Assembly: GCA_029891385.1 (NCBI GenBank)
Contig: CM057225.1
Coordinates: 16,978,620 to 17,042,619, forward strand
Reading direction: 5' to 3'
Length of the DNA: 64,000 nt
Source: Erythroxylum novogranatense
Taxonomy: Eukaryota; Streptophyta; Magnoliopsida; Malpighiales; Erythroxylaceae
The translations under genes and the position numbers were made by a program. The notes beneath the pieces were generated by a model. It was not told the origin of the DNA. It made no database searches and worked only from the letters and a program-made list of their open reading frames with translations. Position 1 is the first letter of the stretch. Every line of letters begins with the position of its first letter. Below are positions 47,681-59,599 of this stretch, one piece after another.

Positions 47681-48876
47681 GGCAATACCAATGTTTTAAA
47701 AAATGAATCGGACATTAAACTGGTCGAATAAAAAGTTTAAGGTTTAGATGCTCAATCAATAAGAAACTTCTATAAAATCGGTATATAATAAATAAAGTAA
47801 AACTTATAAGAATAAGACAAATAAAATATATTATTGAAATAAAATACATCAATGTCTATTATTATATAATGAATTAATAATAAATAAATATAAGTCTAAT
47901 ATAAATATTAAAATTAAAATTAAAATTATATTTCAAGAAGGTTATGTATCATCATCGCAAAAGTTTCAGATTCTCCAACGCTATTTAAAGATTCAGTAAA
48001 TTACGCTTTCATCTAAAGTATTTACATCAACTTCTTCTATTGTATTAAAATAAATTACAAATTAATAATGTATGAAATTATTCTCAATTGTAAACTTGTA
48101 ATACAAGATAATTTTAACTTAAATATGATCAAAATAAGATATGAACCGACCATCAATAAAGTTCTAAATATTTACCTATCAAATTTCACGACACTTATTG
48201 TTGTCCTACTCCATGTGTCTTCGCCTTCTTAAAATGATATAATCACTGGCCACTTTCACTTCAACCAAATCCTCCATTGTCGATCACTTATTCCTCTGAG
48301 CATAGTTAGCGATGGACGAACACCAACTGGGACCACGTGATGAAGGCATCAAAGGCGTGCTTCCCGATAGGGGTCCTTCATTTTCACAGGTTTTGGTCGT
48401 CATGACTTTGTTACGGCTCGGCGGTTTCCTTCTCCTCCTGGCGAGTCTAACCTCACCGCACGCGCCATCTGATTTGTAGTTAGCTCCCGGTTTTCGTGAT
48501 TTCTGACCGATTCACGCTGCTGCGGTTTTGGTTATTGTTTTTGTCGTGTTAGGGTTTATTGCTTCAGGAGCTTTCGGGGTCACTGCACTCTCTTCCATAT
48601 CTTGGATGGTCAACTATCTCCGTCGTCTGCGATTTCCAGAGCAAATGGAGCATGTAAACCGACGGGCACAGGAAACGGCGGGGCAAATGGGCCAGAGGAC
48701 TAGAAACGGACGGCGTGTACAAAGCAAGGATTTAAACCGACCGTCTCAAAAAGGTTAAACCGTAGGTTTTTATACTGAGAGGTTAATAGATGAAACCGAA
48801 CCGACCAATGAACGGTTTAGATCTTTTCAGGTCAGACCGGATGGTCCGAACCGATTTTTAAAACATTGGGCAATAC
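47681..48876. mobile_element. hAT-like element carrying an oleosin pseudogene
   Basis: The element is 47689-48868 (1180 bp) between exact 8-bp direct repeats GGCAATAC (47681-47688 and 48869-48876). Its ends are inverted repeats: CAATGTTTTAAAAA on the left and the same read inward from the right (first 14 bases identical). They continue imperfectly into a CGGAC subterminal part. Eight-base duplications and a CA...TG end are typical of the hAT superfamily. No transposase is visible, so it is non-autonomous. The right third is an oleosin-like gene in plus orientation. The left half (47716-48230) is AT-rich and unrecognised. Confidence 0.85.
48312..48758 (+). pseudogene. Oleosin pseudogene inside the hAT-like element
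   Basis: From ATG 48312 the frame reads MDEHQLGPRDEGIKGVLPDR, then GPSFSQVLVVMTLL and RLGGFLLLLASLT, the start of the oleosin hydrophobic hairpin. After a break at about 48450-48530, covering the proline-knot region, another frame reads VIVFVVLGFIASGAFGVTAL, SSISWMVNYLRRLR and PEQMEHVNRRAQETAGQMGQ. This is the second hairpin arm and the amphipathic C-terminus, ending at TAA 48758. Oleosins coat seed oil bodies. Total span (~148 codons) is the normal size and intronless, like typical oleosin genes. Several indels and in-frame stops destroy the centre, so it is not functional as written. Its place between hAT ends suggests capture. Confidence 0.85.
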
Positions 48877-49318
48877 CTCAAATCGTAATCTGATAACCAG
48901 GGATGAAGTCGGGCCAAGCCGGACGTGTCGTGCTACATTTGTCATCCTTACCGCAGATCGTGAACTATTGCGGCAATAGTTGCAATATTAAATATTGCAA
49001 TATTAAATGTTTGGGCTAAATACAAAGTATAAGATACACCAACTCAATGAAAGTCTCATTAAAAGCCTCAGGATTAAGAGAAGTTTAATAGTACACATCT
49101 TTATTTCTATCTAATAAAGAGATTGTTTCTAAAAATATAAGATATAAGACTTCAAAGAAAAAATTTAAAAAATCCACGAGAACAGCAAAGATTTCGCTTT
49201 GTGAAATCGTTTGTTTACATCCTAATACGCTAAAGTTTTCTATTGAGAATCATTTATTTAGTAAGTTTTAGCATAGTCACATTATTTTTTTATCATCTTT
49301 ACCTAGTTCTTCTTATAA
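48877..49318. other. Intergenic, AT-rich
   Basis: No gene is recognised. A short duplication (TTGCAATATTAAATA) occurs near 48980-49005. It ends at the left inverted repeat of the PIF/Harbinger element. Confidence 0.4.
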
Positions 49319-50948
49319 CCTGTTTGGTTCATGGTAATAGGTATTCTATTCCCCATCTATTCCTAATAATTATAAATTCTTTGTTTGGTTAACAAAAAAC
49401 CTGTAGAATAACCATTCCTAACGTTAGTAATTCCTAGATATCAAGGAATAAATAAAGATAACTAACTCTTGTCTTTATCTATTCCACGCACGTTTGGAAT
49501 AGGTAAACACAATAAATTGTTCAACTTGACAATTTCGTCCTCTCCCCCACGATACTTTCTCACGTATGCAGCAGCAAGTTCGTCCTTTCCTCCCACGATT
49601 CTTTCTTATTCACGCAACATTACCATCTCGATATGGTCTCACTCACGCCCGGTGGCTCTGTCTCCTGTGCTCAACTCTTTTCTGCACTCTCTGATTTGGT
49701 CTCACTCACCCTCGTCTCTGGCTCTCGCTTTTCACGTTGTCGTCAGTTTTCTCCAACATTTTTCTGCCAGCTGCATTGATTTGGTGAGGACAACCTTTCC
49801 CCTCATGTTTGTCACCAGTAATTGCTTTTTTCTTTAGTTTTTCTTGTAAACCCAACTTGACCCATTTGTACAAAGAAACCAAATGTTGGTAGAGGGCACA
49901 AGTCTTCTATTTCTCATTTTCTTGAATCATGATCATAGATCTAGCTTGTTATGTTTGTAGAAGCAAATCAATTGTTTGATGTGCAAAGTTGTTAAGTGTT
50001 TATCTATAATCTCCATCTTCCATCAATCATTATCCCTTAGCCACTCATTGTCCATGAGTCATTTAAATGTGTTTGCATCAATTTGTTTAAAGTTGGAGTG
50101 AAAAATCATTTGAACTACTTAGAATGTGTTAATTGCTAATTGATATAATTAATGGGTGTTTGAGTTATTTGAGTGGTATGAATTATATTGAAGATGCATT
50201 ACTTGTATGGCATTAACATGCATTGTAGAGTATCTTCGTAATATGGATTATGAAACTGACTAGAAGAGTTTGTTCCCAGACAGATTTGCATTAGAGCAAA
50301 AACTAGAAGAGGAGCGCTAGTAGTTAAAATTAATAACGAATGAATTTAGTCATTGACAAAATTTTTATTTCTTTCAATAGGCTATATATGATATGAATGT
50401 AGTTGGAGATACTAGTTCCCTGCATTATTTTCATGTTGTGGAAGATAGGAAAATTTGTTAATCATCTTCAGAGAGAAGATTATTACTAGAATTTCATCAT
50501 CGACAAACTTGTTGGAGCATTGATAAATTGTTGTTGGTTTTTAGATATGAAACAGAGAATAAGGCTTAATGTTGAAAAGAAATAAATGTGAGACATATAT
50601 AGTATTACATAGTCTCAAGCATAAGTAAAAGGATATTTATAACAGTATATATCTAAAGGGATATTAGTTGGATACATAAGTAACTGATGTGATGTAACCC
50701 ACTACTACATAACTTAACTTCACTAGAATAGTATATTATAACTTAACTTAATTATAGTGAACTTCAAATTGAATATTGAATAAATGGTGTTATTAACAAT
50801 TGAAACAAGTCATAAAAATTCTTAAAATGCTTTAGTATGACAATTATGTTTATGTTAAATTGTAAAAGAAAACATGTAAGTTCTGAACTTCATTTACTTC
50901 AAGCATACTTCAAATCCTTTATTTCATTTTAGTGTCCATGAATTTGCA

Positions 50949-51102
50949 CCGGGTGACTAGTTAAGTCACTAGCCACACACCGGGTGACTAATTAAGTCAC
51001 CCTCGTGACTAATATTTGCATTGTGGGTGACTAATTAAGTCACCACTGCATGACTAACATTAAGTTAGTCACACCACCTTTAAGGTAGTGACACTTGTCA
51101 CC
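50949..51102. repeat. Cluster of GGTGACTAATTAAGTCACC palindromes
   Basis: Five imperfect palindromes stand in a row: GGGTGACTAGTTAAGTCACT (50951-50970), GGGTGACTAATTAAGTCACCC with one base trimmed from the quote limit (50982-51002), GGGTGACTAATTAAGTCACC (51025-51044), TGACTAACATTAAGTTAGTC (51051-51070) and GGTAGTGACACTTGTCACC (51084-51102). They lie about 500 bp upstream of the transposase region. Function is unknown. Confidence 0.8.
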
Positions 51103-51589
51103 ACTTTTATTTTCTTTTTTAATTTTTATTTATCTTTTCATGTAACTTTACGTGACTTTCCTTCAACCTATATGAAAAATTCACAAAATAATCCAATTAA
51201 TATTCATCCAATATTCACACCATTTGTACTCAATTTATCTCACATTTGGATTATAATGCAAAGTTTTATAACCAAAATCAAGATATGAATGTACTTCCTT
51301 ATCCTTAGCCAGTAGGGTCATTATGCTTATTGTGCTTTTGACTTTCTTTCTATCTTCCTTAAGTTGGTGTTGGGTTATTTGAGTTAGCGTTTCATTTAAA
51401 CTGTTTGTTTGAGTTTTGATTTTTATGTTCTATAATCCCCTTTTTTTAATTCTAGAAATATTATCTATTTTTTCTCTCTTACTCTACTTTATTCCTTCAA
51501 CTATTTTGAATTATTTCATGGTTGTTCTCTTAAATTGTACATTGTTTGAAAAAATTTATGTAAATACATTAGAAATTTTATTTTTTGCA

Positions 51590-52681
51590 GTAATGACTTG
51601 TTTCAATTTGAGTTTATGTAGAAATGATGAAAGAACAAAAAGGATTGTGGCCATCTTGAATGTATGGTTGCAGTTGTGTAATGTTGTTAGAAGGTTAGGT
51701 GAGATAATTAGTCGGTGTTTTCATAATGTTTTAAATGCAGTGATGCATTTGCAAGATCATTTGATTAGGAAACCTAAGCTCATACCAACAAACTCTTCAG
51801 ACCATCAATGAATGTAGTTTAAGGTAGATAATCTTCCTATTATTTTTATAAGAAAATATAGTCAATGTGATTAAGGTTCCTCATTATTTTTTTATTTCAT
51901 TTGAAATGTAGAATTGCTTAGGTACTCTAGATGGGACACATATCATGGTTAATATGTCAATTAAAGATAAGCATAGATTTCAAACTCGTAAGGACGGCAT
52001 TGTAACAAATATGTTAGGTGTGTGCACACCTGACATGCAATTTGTTTATGTTCTTCCTGATTGGGAAGGGTCAGTAGCTAATGTTTGAGTTCTTCGTGAT
52101 GCAATTACTAAGAGACATGGACTAAAAGTACCTCATGGTAAGCTTTTCTATATGATATAGGAATTGAAATTTTGTATATGAGCTAATGTATATTGAATAA
52201 CTTATGTAGTATTTTTTATATAACTTATGTAGTGTTTTTTTTTATATAGGTTGTTATTACCTAGTTGGCACAGGTTATAAATTGTGATAGCTTCCTTGCA
52301 CCTTTTAGGGGTCAAAGGTACCATTTGAATAAATAGCGTCAAGGTTACCAACCAAGAACTCCAGAGAAAATTTTTAATATGAAACATGCGACTGCACGCA
52401 ATGTAATTAGGAGGTATTTTGGGTTACTAAAAATTAGATGGGTTATTCTTAAGAGTCCATCATTTTATCCAATAAAGGCACACAATCAGATTATTATAGC
52501 TTGTTGTTTGCTTCATAATTTTATTAGGCATAAGATGCGTTTTGATCCCATGAAGAGTGATTTAGGGGATTATTTTCATACCAATCCAGTTGTTGAGGAG
52601 GAGTGTGTAGCTGCTATTGACACAACTAATGCTTGGACAAATTGGAGAAATGAATTGACACGCGAAATGTTCAATGAATGA
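51590..52681 (+). pseudogene. PIF/Harbinger transposase
   Basis: The order is RRLGEIISRCFHNVLNAVMHL (about 51690), a probable intron ending TTTGAAATGTAG at 51911, NCLGTLDGTHIMVNM (first Asp of the DDE triad), DMQFVYVLPDWEGSVANV, an intron at about 52138-52249, YYLVGTGYKL, then NMKHATARNVIRRYFGLLKI, SPSFYPIKAHNQIIIACCLL and HNFIRHKM. The family has LVDAGY and NVIERxFG. Here Asp is Gly and the catalytic Glu is Arg, and stop codons lie near 52088 and 52286, so this transposase is inactive. The C-terminal frame to 52681 is intact. Confidence 0.88.
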
Positions 52682-52939
52682 CGAGCTTCTAGGCAAAGTG
52701 AAAATTAACATTTTTTAGGTGTTCTATTTTGTTTGAATGTTATGAGGTTTTATATTACTGTTTATGTAAGTTGTTGTACTATTTGTTGTTTATGTTGTAC
52801 ACTGTTATTGAACACTATATGAATGTTTTTGTAAGTTGTTAATCATTAATGTTAAATGGTATGAAGAATTTTTGAATATTTCCTTTATTATGATGTTTAT
52901 TTTTAATTTATCAATATTGCTTTAATTTGGTTGGTAAGT

Positions 52940-53946
52940 ATGTCAATGAATTCTCCTTCAACTATTGATTCTCAAAATTTAAAAGGACAAAAGAAAGTGA
53001 AACTATGATAAGGATGTTGTGCTAGTTTCTTGCATAGTTGATTTGCTTAATGTGGGAATGCACAATGTTGATATTGGATTTAAAGCTAGGTATCTCAATT
53101 AATTAGAAATAATGGCAACAACAAAGCTTTCTAATTCAAACTTAAAAGTCAGACCTCACATAGAATGTAGGATTAAGACTTTAAAGAAAAAGTGGAGCAT
53201 TGTTTATGATATGGTAAGGAAAGATACTAGCGGATTTGGATGGGATACCGAAAGGAAGATGGTCACTGCTGAAGATCATGCATGGGATTCTTACTTAAGT
53301 GTAAGTATTGAATGTTTAACTTGTTTTAAGTAATTCCTTTAACTACTTTCTTGTCATTTATATAAATTATTGATTTTTTTTCATCTTGTCATAGTCACAA
53401 AGATGTTGCTCAATTTCGAAGAAAGAGCTTTCCTTTCTATAATGAATTGGCTAGGACATATGGAGAAGATCGTGCAATTGGAAATGATGCACAAACTGTT
53501 GTAGATATTTTTGAAGAAATGGAAAGGCAAGAAGGTATAGGTGGGTCAAATGAAGATGGTGAAGATCAATATGTGCATGATTTGCATGATATAGACGAGT
53601 CTTTTACCCAACCTCAAGCATCAAATCTTAAAAGACAAGCTAAAAATATTTCAAAAGGAAGGAAAAAAAGGAGAAATGATACGGAAGAAACAAGCTGTGC
53701 AGATTCACTTATTATTGCTGTCAGGATATTGGGTGATACATGAATCAGATTGGAGATAAATTGTGTAAAAGTATTGGGATTGAAATGTATATTCATCAAA
53801 TACTTGAACAGTTATATAGTGCATTAGGTGAGATAGAGAGGCTCACAGATGATGAAAAGGACGCTGTTTTAGGCAAAATTCTAATCATCCTACACAAATG
53901 CTTGTGTTTTTCACTGTTCCACCTTCTCAAAAACTTGGGTGGGTAA
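52940..53946 (+). pseudogene. Myb/SANT-like protein of the PIF/Harbinger element
   Basis: This is the second gene of PIF/Harbinger elements, a DNA-binding partner needed for transposition. MNSPSTIDSQNLKGQKKVK starts at about 52947. After a shift the Myb/SANT-like domain follows (VGMHNVDIGFKARYLN, IECRIKTLKKKWSIVYDMV, SGFGWDTERKMVTAEDHAWD). A probable intron ends near 53396. Then FRRKSFPFYNELARTYGEDR, an acidic linker and a basic KRQAKNISKGRKKRRND segment follow, with a C-terminal helical tail to 53946. Breaks occur near 53005, 53101 and 53741. It lies 260 bp downstream of the transposase in the same orientation. Confidence 0.8.
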
Positions 53947-54157
53947 GAAGGTTTCTTGCCATACATTGAAAGTTATGTTGAAGTTAAATATTTTGTCTAA
54001 TTATTTGAAATAAGGCTTAAGCTTAATTTTTGTTCAACTAAATATCCTTTTAGCAATTTAAAGCCCATACATTGTTATTTTATATTACAATTGCGACTAT
54101 ATAATGAATGCTAACATGAGTCAAACTGAAAAATTAACCAACGCAAAATGTTGAAAA

Positions 54158-54569
54158 TCATATGATAAGAAAATTAATAATTAATAAAATTAATATTAGT
54201 AAGAATAATAGTAAGTAGAAAATTAATAAATAATAATTATCAATAATAATAAGAATAATAAAATTAATAATAATAATAAGAAAATTAATAATAATAAGAA
54301 GAAAATTAATAATAATAAGGAATTTAATAATAATAATAATAAGGAATTTAATAATAAAATAAATAAATAAATAAATTTTAACACTATGTAGAAAATTATT
54401 AATAATAATAATAAATAATTAGATAAATAAAATTAATAATAATAAGAAGAAAATTAATAATAACAAGGAATTTAATAATAACAAAATAAATATATTTAAT
54501 AACAGTAATTTAATAATAATACAAATAAATATAATTAATAAAATAATAAAATAAGAATAATAGTAAGTA
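54158..54569. repeat. Degenerate AAT-rich region
   Basis: Imperfect (AAT)n runs are broken by AAG, AACAAG and GAATTT. Two ~85-bp blocks (AATAATAATAAGAAGAAAATT...AAGGAATTTAATAATAA) are near duplicates. Confidence 0.8.
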
Positions 54570-54789
<220 letters not shown>

Positions 54790-54983
54790 GGATAAGGATA
54801 AGGATATTTTGGCCATTTTATTAGTTATTCCTTTGTCATTCTAAGTTTATATTTTCAAATCAAATCTTGACATAAAGGTTTTTAGTAATAAACCAAACAA
54901 AGTAATACATATTCTATTATATTCCTCATATTTTTATTCATAAAATAACTATTATTATCTATTCAATTGTTAAACCAAACAAG

Positions 54984-55960
54984 TCATTAGCGTTTATAGA
55001 TTTAGCTCCACCAAATAAGTCGAAAGTTAAAGACACAATGTGGACTGATTCACGAAAATAACAATATTAATTCACAACTACAACAGGAAGACTTCAAGTA
55101 TGACAACCCATACAAATAAGCTTTCACAAAAAATCCAGCAGATTCCACACCACGATTAACTTTGGCATAAATCACACAAAATACGTAACAACCCAACTGT
55201 GACCCAAATAAGGAAAATCAACACCAAGTTGTTACTATTCTAAGATGATGCACCCACAAAGAAATCAGTCAACAAACCTCATAGTCCAAGATGAAATTAT
55301 ATCAACATGAAGATTCCATCGTTGATGCTTTCATGCACAAGAGATGAATCACTTTCGCTGGTTGAACTCAAACGAGGTTCATCTTCCGACCAGTGGCTTC
55401 CCATCTAATGTTCATGGGGTGCAACTTAGAGAATTAATGGTCATGGCCAAGCTTTACGTTCACCTTTCTCTCTCGGACTAACCACCGACCCTTGAGATAA
55501 GACCTTCGTAGCCTACAATATTATACGCTTTGTTGCAACGTAATCCACTCAATCATCAATACAAACTAGACTTCTTTCACATTCTTATCGTTATTCAACA
55601 ATAACGTGACATACTCATAATCCTATTCAAGATAGACTTCTTTCATATGTAAACCATTATCTAAAAATCAAATTTAAATAAAATTACCATATAGCTACAC
55701 GTCATTTTAATTGAAATTTTAGGACTTACAATATCTTAAAGATTCAAAAATAAAAAATGTCAAAATTAAACAATGAGACATAATAAATATCTTAACAATA
55801 ATAATTTCTTTACAAGAGATTCTTCATCAAAATCTTAGTATGTTAAAGTTTTCTATATCGATCATCTCCGCAAAAAATTTTAACATTGTCATATTATCTT
55901 TGATTACCTTTCATTAATTTTTCTTAGTTTACGTCGTTGAATACGACCTTCACACGTATT
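54984..55960. other. Intergenic, no feature recognised
   Basis: No open frame, repeat end or RNA gene is recognised. Confidence 0.4.
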
Positions 55961-57159
55961 ATTCCCGGGGCTTAATTAGTCGTAACAGGTACTGCTTCTA
56001 CCAGATTTTGGCAGGACGGAACGTTGCCGTTGTGCTCCATATGATTGACTGTCTTCTGTGGTGAATTCGGTGTGAAGATACCTGCAAAACAAGGAAGGAT
56101 TAACGGGAGTTGTGTCCCGATTAGCCCCTCCGACGCTTAAGTCAGTTTTCTGGTGAGGGTGAGGTTGATAAACGCAGAGAAAGCTAGGTTAATGATTGTG
56201 CGTACCTCTATTATGAGAATAATACCTTTTATATGGTTTTTCAGCTAGGTTTTGGTATTCACGTATCTGCATGGGAGATGTTCTTCTACTGTTGGACCAC
56301 GGATGTGTGAGTCAGGCCCGAATTAACTGATGAATGTGAGACCGATCGATCGGCCTGTGGGATTGGGCTCGGGTCCAATATAGCCGACCCAACCATAAGC
56401 TCCCCTTACTCCTCGAGTCTGAGCGAAGAGCAGGGTCGAAGGAGTATGTTGGACGTTGTTGTTCGTCGGTTACCCCATAGCTCGTAAGCAAGACGGCTCG
56501 TAAGGTGGTCGATCGGTCAGGTATTGGCCTTGTAGCTCAGTCATGTGATAGCTCGGGCCGTTTCGATCAATCGGTCTTGACTAGTCGTGCTCGATCGTCA
56601 TTGTGGTCGGTTGGTATCGAGGGCCCCGACTAATCGGTCTCGGCCCTTACTGCGTGACAGCTTGCGCTATAGTAGGTCGGATAGCCATCATTGACTGACG
56701 CTTGGACTTGTTTGAAACATTTATTATTTGATGGCGTGCTCTCGACAACCGCTCGTAATCAAACGATCGTCCTTGTAACCGTTCTTGGCACCGTCCCATA
56801 CGTCCTTTCAACTACCGCTCCTTTTCGGATTTCGAACAACCCTAATTCCCGTGGCTTGGATCACGTCGCGTGTCTGAGCATAGCTTAGATTTTGTCCACG
56901 CGTCGTAGTCCGATTGGGTCACTTTTAAGTGTTCCTTCTGCCGACCCTCTATAAATACTCATAGTCGACAAGTTGTGGCGATTTTCACCTTTTGCTTTCG
57001 TTCTCCCGCTTACACTTTGCCTTCGCTTGTTCTTTATCGTTCGCGGTTCCCAGAAATTTCCTTTCATTCCGCCGTCCGATTTCCCTGTTTCCAACCTCTG
57101 ATTAGGTACATCCTTTTTCTTCATTCCCTCTTTTTTCCAAAAATCTTTTCTTGGTGAAC
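55961..57159. repeat. Probable LTR/terminal region of the Tat-like gypsy element
   Basis: It contains CCTGCAAAACAAGGAAGGAT, CCCCTCCGACGCTTAAGTCAG and ATGAGAATAATACC, a combination I recall from LTRs of the Tat/Ogre group. Repeated GATCGGTC/CCGACC motifs follow. The exact LTR borders are not found. GC content and base use differ sharply from the AT-rich DNA to its left. Confidence 0.5.
56950..56957 (+). promoter_or_regulatory. TATA box before the antisense ORF
   Basis: TATAAATA in CTCTATAAATACTC stands 210 bp upstream of the ATG at 57160, in plus orientation, which is antisense to the element's gag-pol. Confidence 0.55.
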
Positions 57160-59413
57160 ATGTCGGCGGGTAGTTCTGGGAGCATGGTCGGAGGTACGGA
57201 GGAGATGTCGATGAGAGAGAGAAAAGATGGTTTAGTTGTGGAGTTGCCGCCAAAGACTGCATCGTCGATGACCATGGGGGAGTTGAACAAATTGTCTATT
57301 AGGTATAATATCCCTACGTCTTGGGGGCCCCGACTGGCCTTTAGACATGAGCGGATCCACAGCAACCTCAGTGGATACTTCGCTGTCTCCGGTAGCTTTT
57401 TCTCAGTAGGTGGCATGAGGCTCCCGTACGCCCCGATTGTTGACGAGGTGTGCGCCATGTTCGGGTTATTACGAGCCAAATTCCTCCGAATAGTTGGAGG
57501 TTTATAAACGGATTGGCATTGCTGTGTCATCAGTTCGACCATCCGCCTACTGTCGGCATTCTGCGCCACTTCCTGAGGATGAGCCATAGTCCGAGCTATG
57601 GGGCTGAAATCCCCTTTCTGCAATATAGAGATGCTCGGTATCGCCCGGCCAGGACACCCTCGAAAATTTCTTCCTGGCGAATCAAGTATTTCTTTGTGAA
57701 GCCCCCAGGATCATCCTCTGAGTGTCGACCATGGAGGTATCCTCTGGCCGAGCAATGGAATGATTCGTCGACCCTGTCCCTTAGCAGGGAGGAGTGGGAG
57801 GTGGTCCATCGTATCAAGGAGCTCGGCAGATACGACTTTGCTCGGCTCATTCAGGGATACCCTGGGGAGGCCTCGATCGATTCTTTCCTCGTCGATCCCC
57901 CACCACGAATTAGCGGGCTAAAGGATAAAACCGCCCCGTCCGGTTGACTCCTCGTGATTGTACTAATTGTTGAACTTTTGTGCATTAGTTTTGTTCTCTA
58001 ACTCAATTTATCATCGTGCAGCCATGGTGAGGATGGGAGCTCGAGCTTCTATGTCGAGGAAGCAGACCTCTCAGAAGAAGGGGAGTGAGGCGGAGACCGG
58101 TGAGGGCGCCGTTTTGTCTGCGGGGTTGGTCTCCTCGGTAGTATCGGCGGGTGTTCCCCCTACCGGGGACCTTCCTATTGCGTCGGAGCCATTGCCGATT
58201 GTGCCAGTCGTCGTGGTACGGGCGGCTTCGGTAGAGAAGGAGGAGGAGGAGGACGTGGGTCCTCCTCTTAAGAGGAAGAGGTTGGTTCGACTGGGTGACC
58301 TTCCATTCCGCCCGGCGAGTCCAGCCGGAGCAGGTAAGAAGAAAAAAGGCAAGGGGAAGGCGCAAGCCGTGAACCTTGGGCAGTGGGAGTCTGCCATCAA
58401 GTTGGATAAGGACGTCTCGATTGAGGACCTCGAGGTGTCCCGCTACCTTGCCGAGAGGGTTACTCCCCCTGTGGACGAGCGGGTCATGGAGAAGAAAGGT
58501 AACCTGAAGTTGGGTTCTCAGTTCGTTCGTCTCGGTATGCGGGTCATGACGACATCCTTTCTTGCCGTCTTTAACGTTTGGAGACTCTGGACCAGAAGTC
58601 CAGGATCTCCATGAGCAGATGAAGGTTTGAAGGACGAGCTTTGGGGCAGTGAGGAGGAAAGACCTCCTCAGGGCTCAAAATGCGTCCTTGGAAGAGGAGA
58701 AAAGTCCAGAGAGAGAGAAGGAAGTTGTGTTGGCTCGATTGGCCAAGGTAGAGGAGGAGAAGGAGAAGGAGAGAGAGAGGAGGGAGAAGGAGAGTGAGGA
58801 GTGGAGGAAGACTGTGAGGGCGGAGCGGGAGCTCAACAAGAAGTTCCGCCAAGACTGCCATTCCGTCGTGGTGGATAGAGATAGAGCCAAGAACACCTTG
58901 CGGGAGGTGCGACGCTCTGTGCGGGAGCAGCAGGTTGAAGCGATCAAGCGATGGAAGAGGCGGTTCTTGTACGAGGAGAGTTTGGAGCACGCCTGTGAGG
59001 TAACCCTCTCGGTTCTGAAGAGAGGCTACGAGCTCTATGCTCCTGAGGGGGTGGTATGCCTTTTATTCGAAGATTATGCCGAGCTGCTTATTCCCGCAGC
59101 TTTTGGGCTTTCTTTGGAGGAGATCACGAAGAAAGTCGAGGGAGAACCGGGCGACGTTCTGGATGAAGAGCTAGATCTTAGCTCCGAAGAGGAAGAGCTC
59201 CCTTATGAAGATGTTCATTCGGTTGCTCCCCCGGGTCCTGCTCCTGTTCCCATTGTGTCGCTCTCCGAAGAGGAAGAGCTTCTTAGTGAAGATATTCCTC
59301 CGGTTGCTCCCCTGGGTCCCGCTCCTACGTCTTTTCCACCGGCTTCCGAGGCTTCCTTTGGGTATTCTCCTTCTCCTTCGGTTGTTTGTAGCTCCCCTTC
59401 TCCCAAGTTGTAG
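57160..59413 (+). pseudogene. Additional ORF of the Tat-like element, antisense to pol
   Basis: From ATG 57160 the N-terminal domain resembles the plant 'putative gypsy-type transposon' family: LSIRYNIPTSWGPRLAFRHE, SGSFFSVGGMRLPYAPIVDE, and after a shift near 57475, IPPNSWRFINGLALLCHQF and WRIKYFFVKPPG. A phase-1 intron at 57942-58021 (GTTGAC...GTGCAG) would join ...KTAPS to AMVRMGARAS, leading into basic linkers (about 58240-58370) and, after shifts at 58600-58650, a long charged coiled coil (58650-59000) with an acidic C-terminus to 59413. Tat/Retand elements are known to carry such an ORF between pol and an LTR, sometimes antisense. Its function is unknown. The intron is my inference. Confidence 0.75.
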
Positions 59414-59599
59414 AGCTCACCTGGTCGGGCTTGTGGCCAGGATCAATTTGCAATAATAGAATTCTTTTTTGAAGTTACTTTCCCTGTTTTCGCTCTCTAT
59501 TTTCGATCATAGTGTAGTTTGGTAAAATCGCTCATGACCGACTGACTTCGAGGTCGACCTATAATTGAGGCCGAGCTATGGTCCCGGCGATTCTGCCTT

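Noticed and set aside
49469..49837. 122-codon open frame near the left end of the PIF/Harbinger element
   Set aside because: Serine-rich chance frame without a recognisable domain and outside both element genes.
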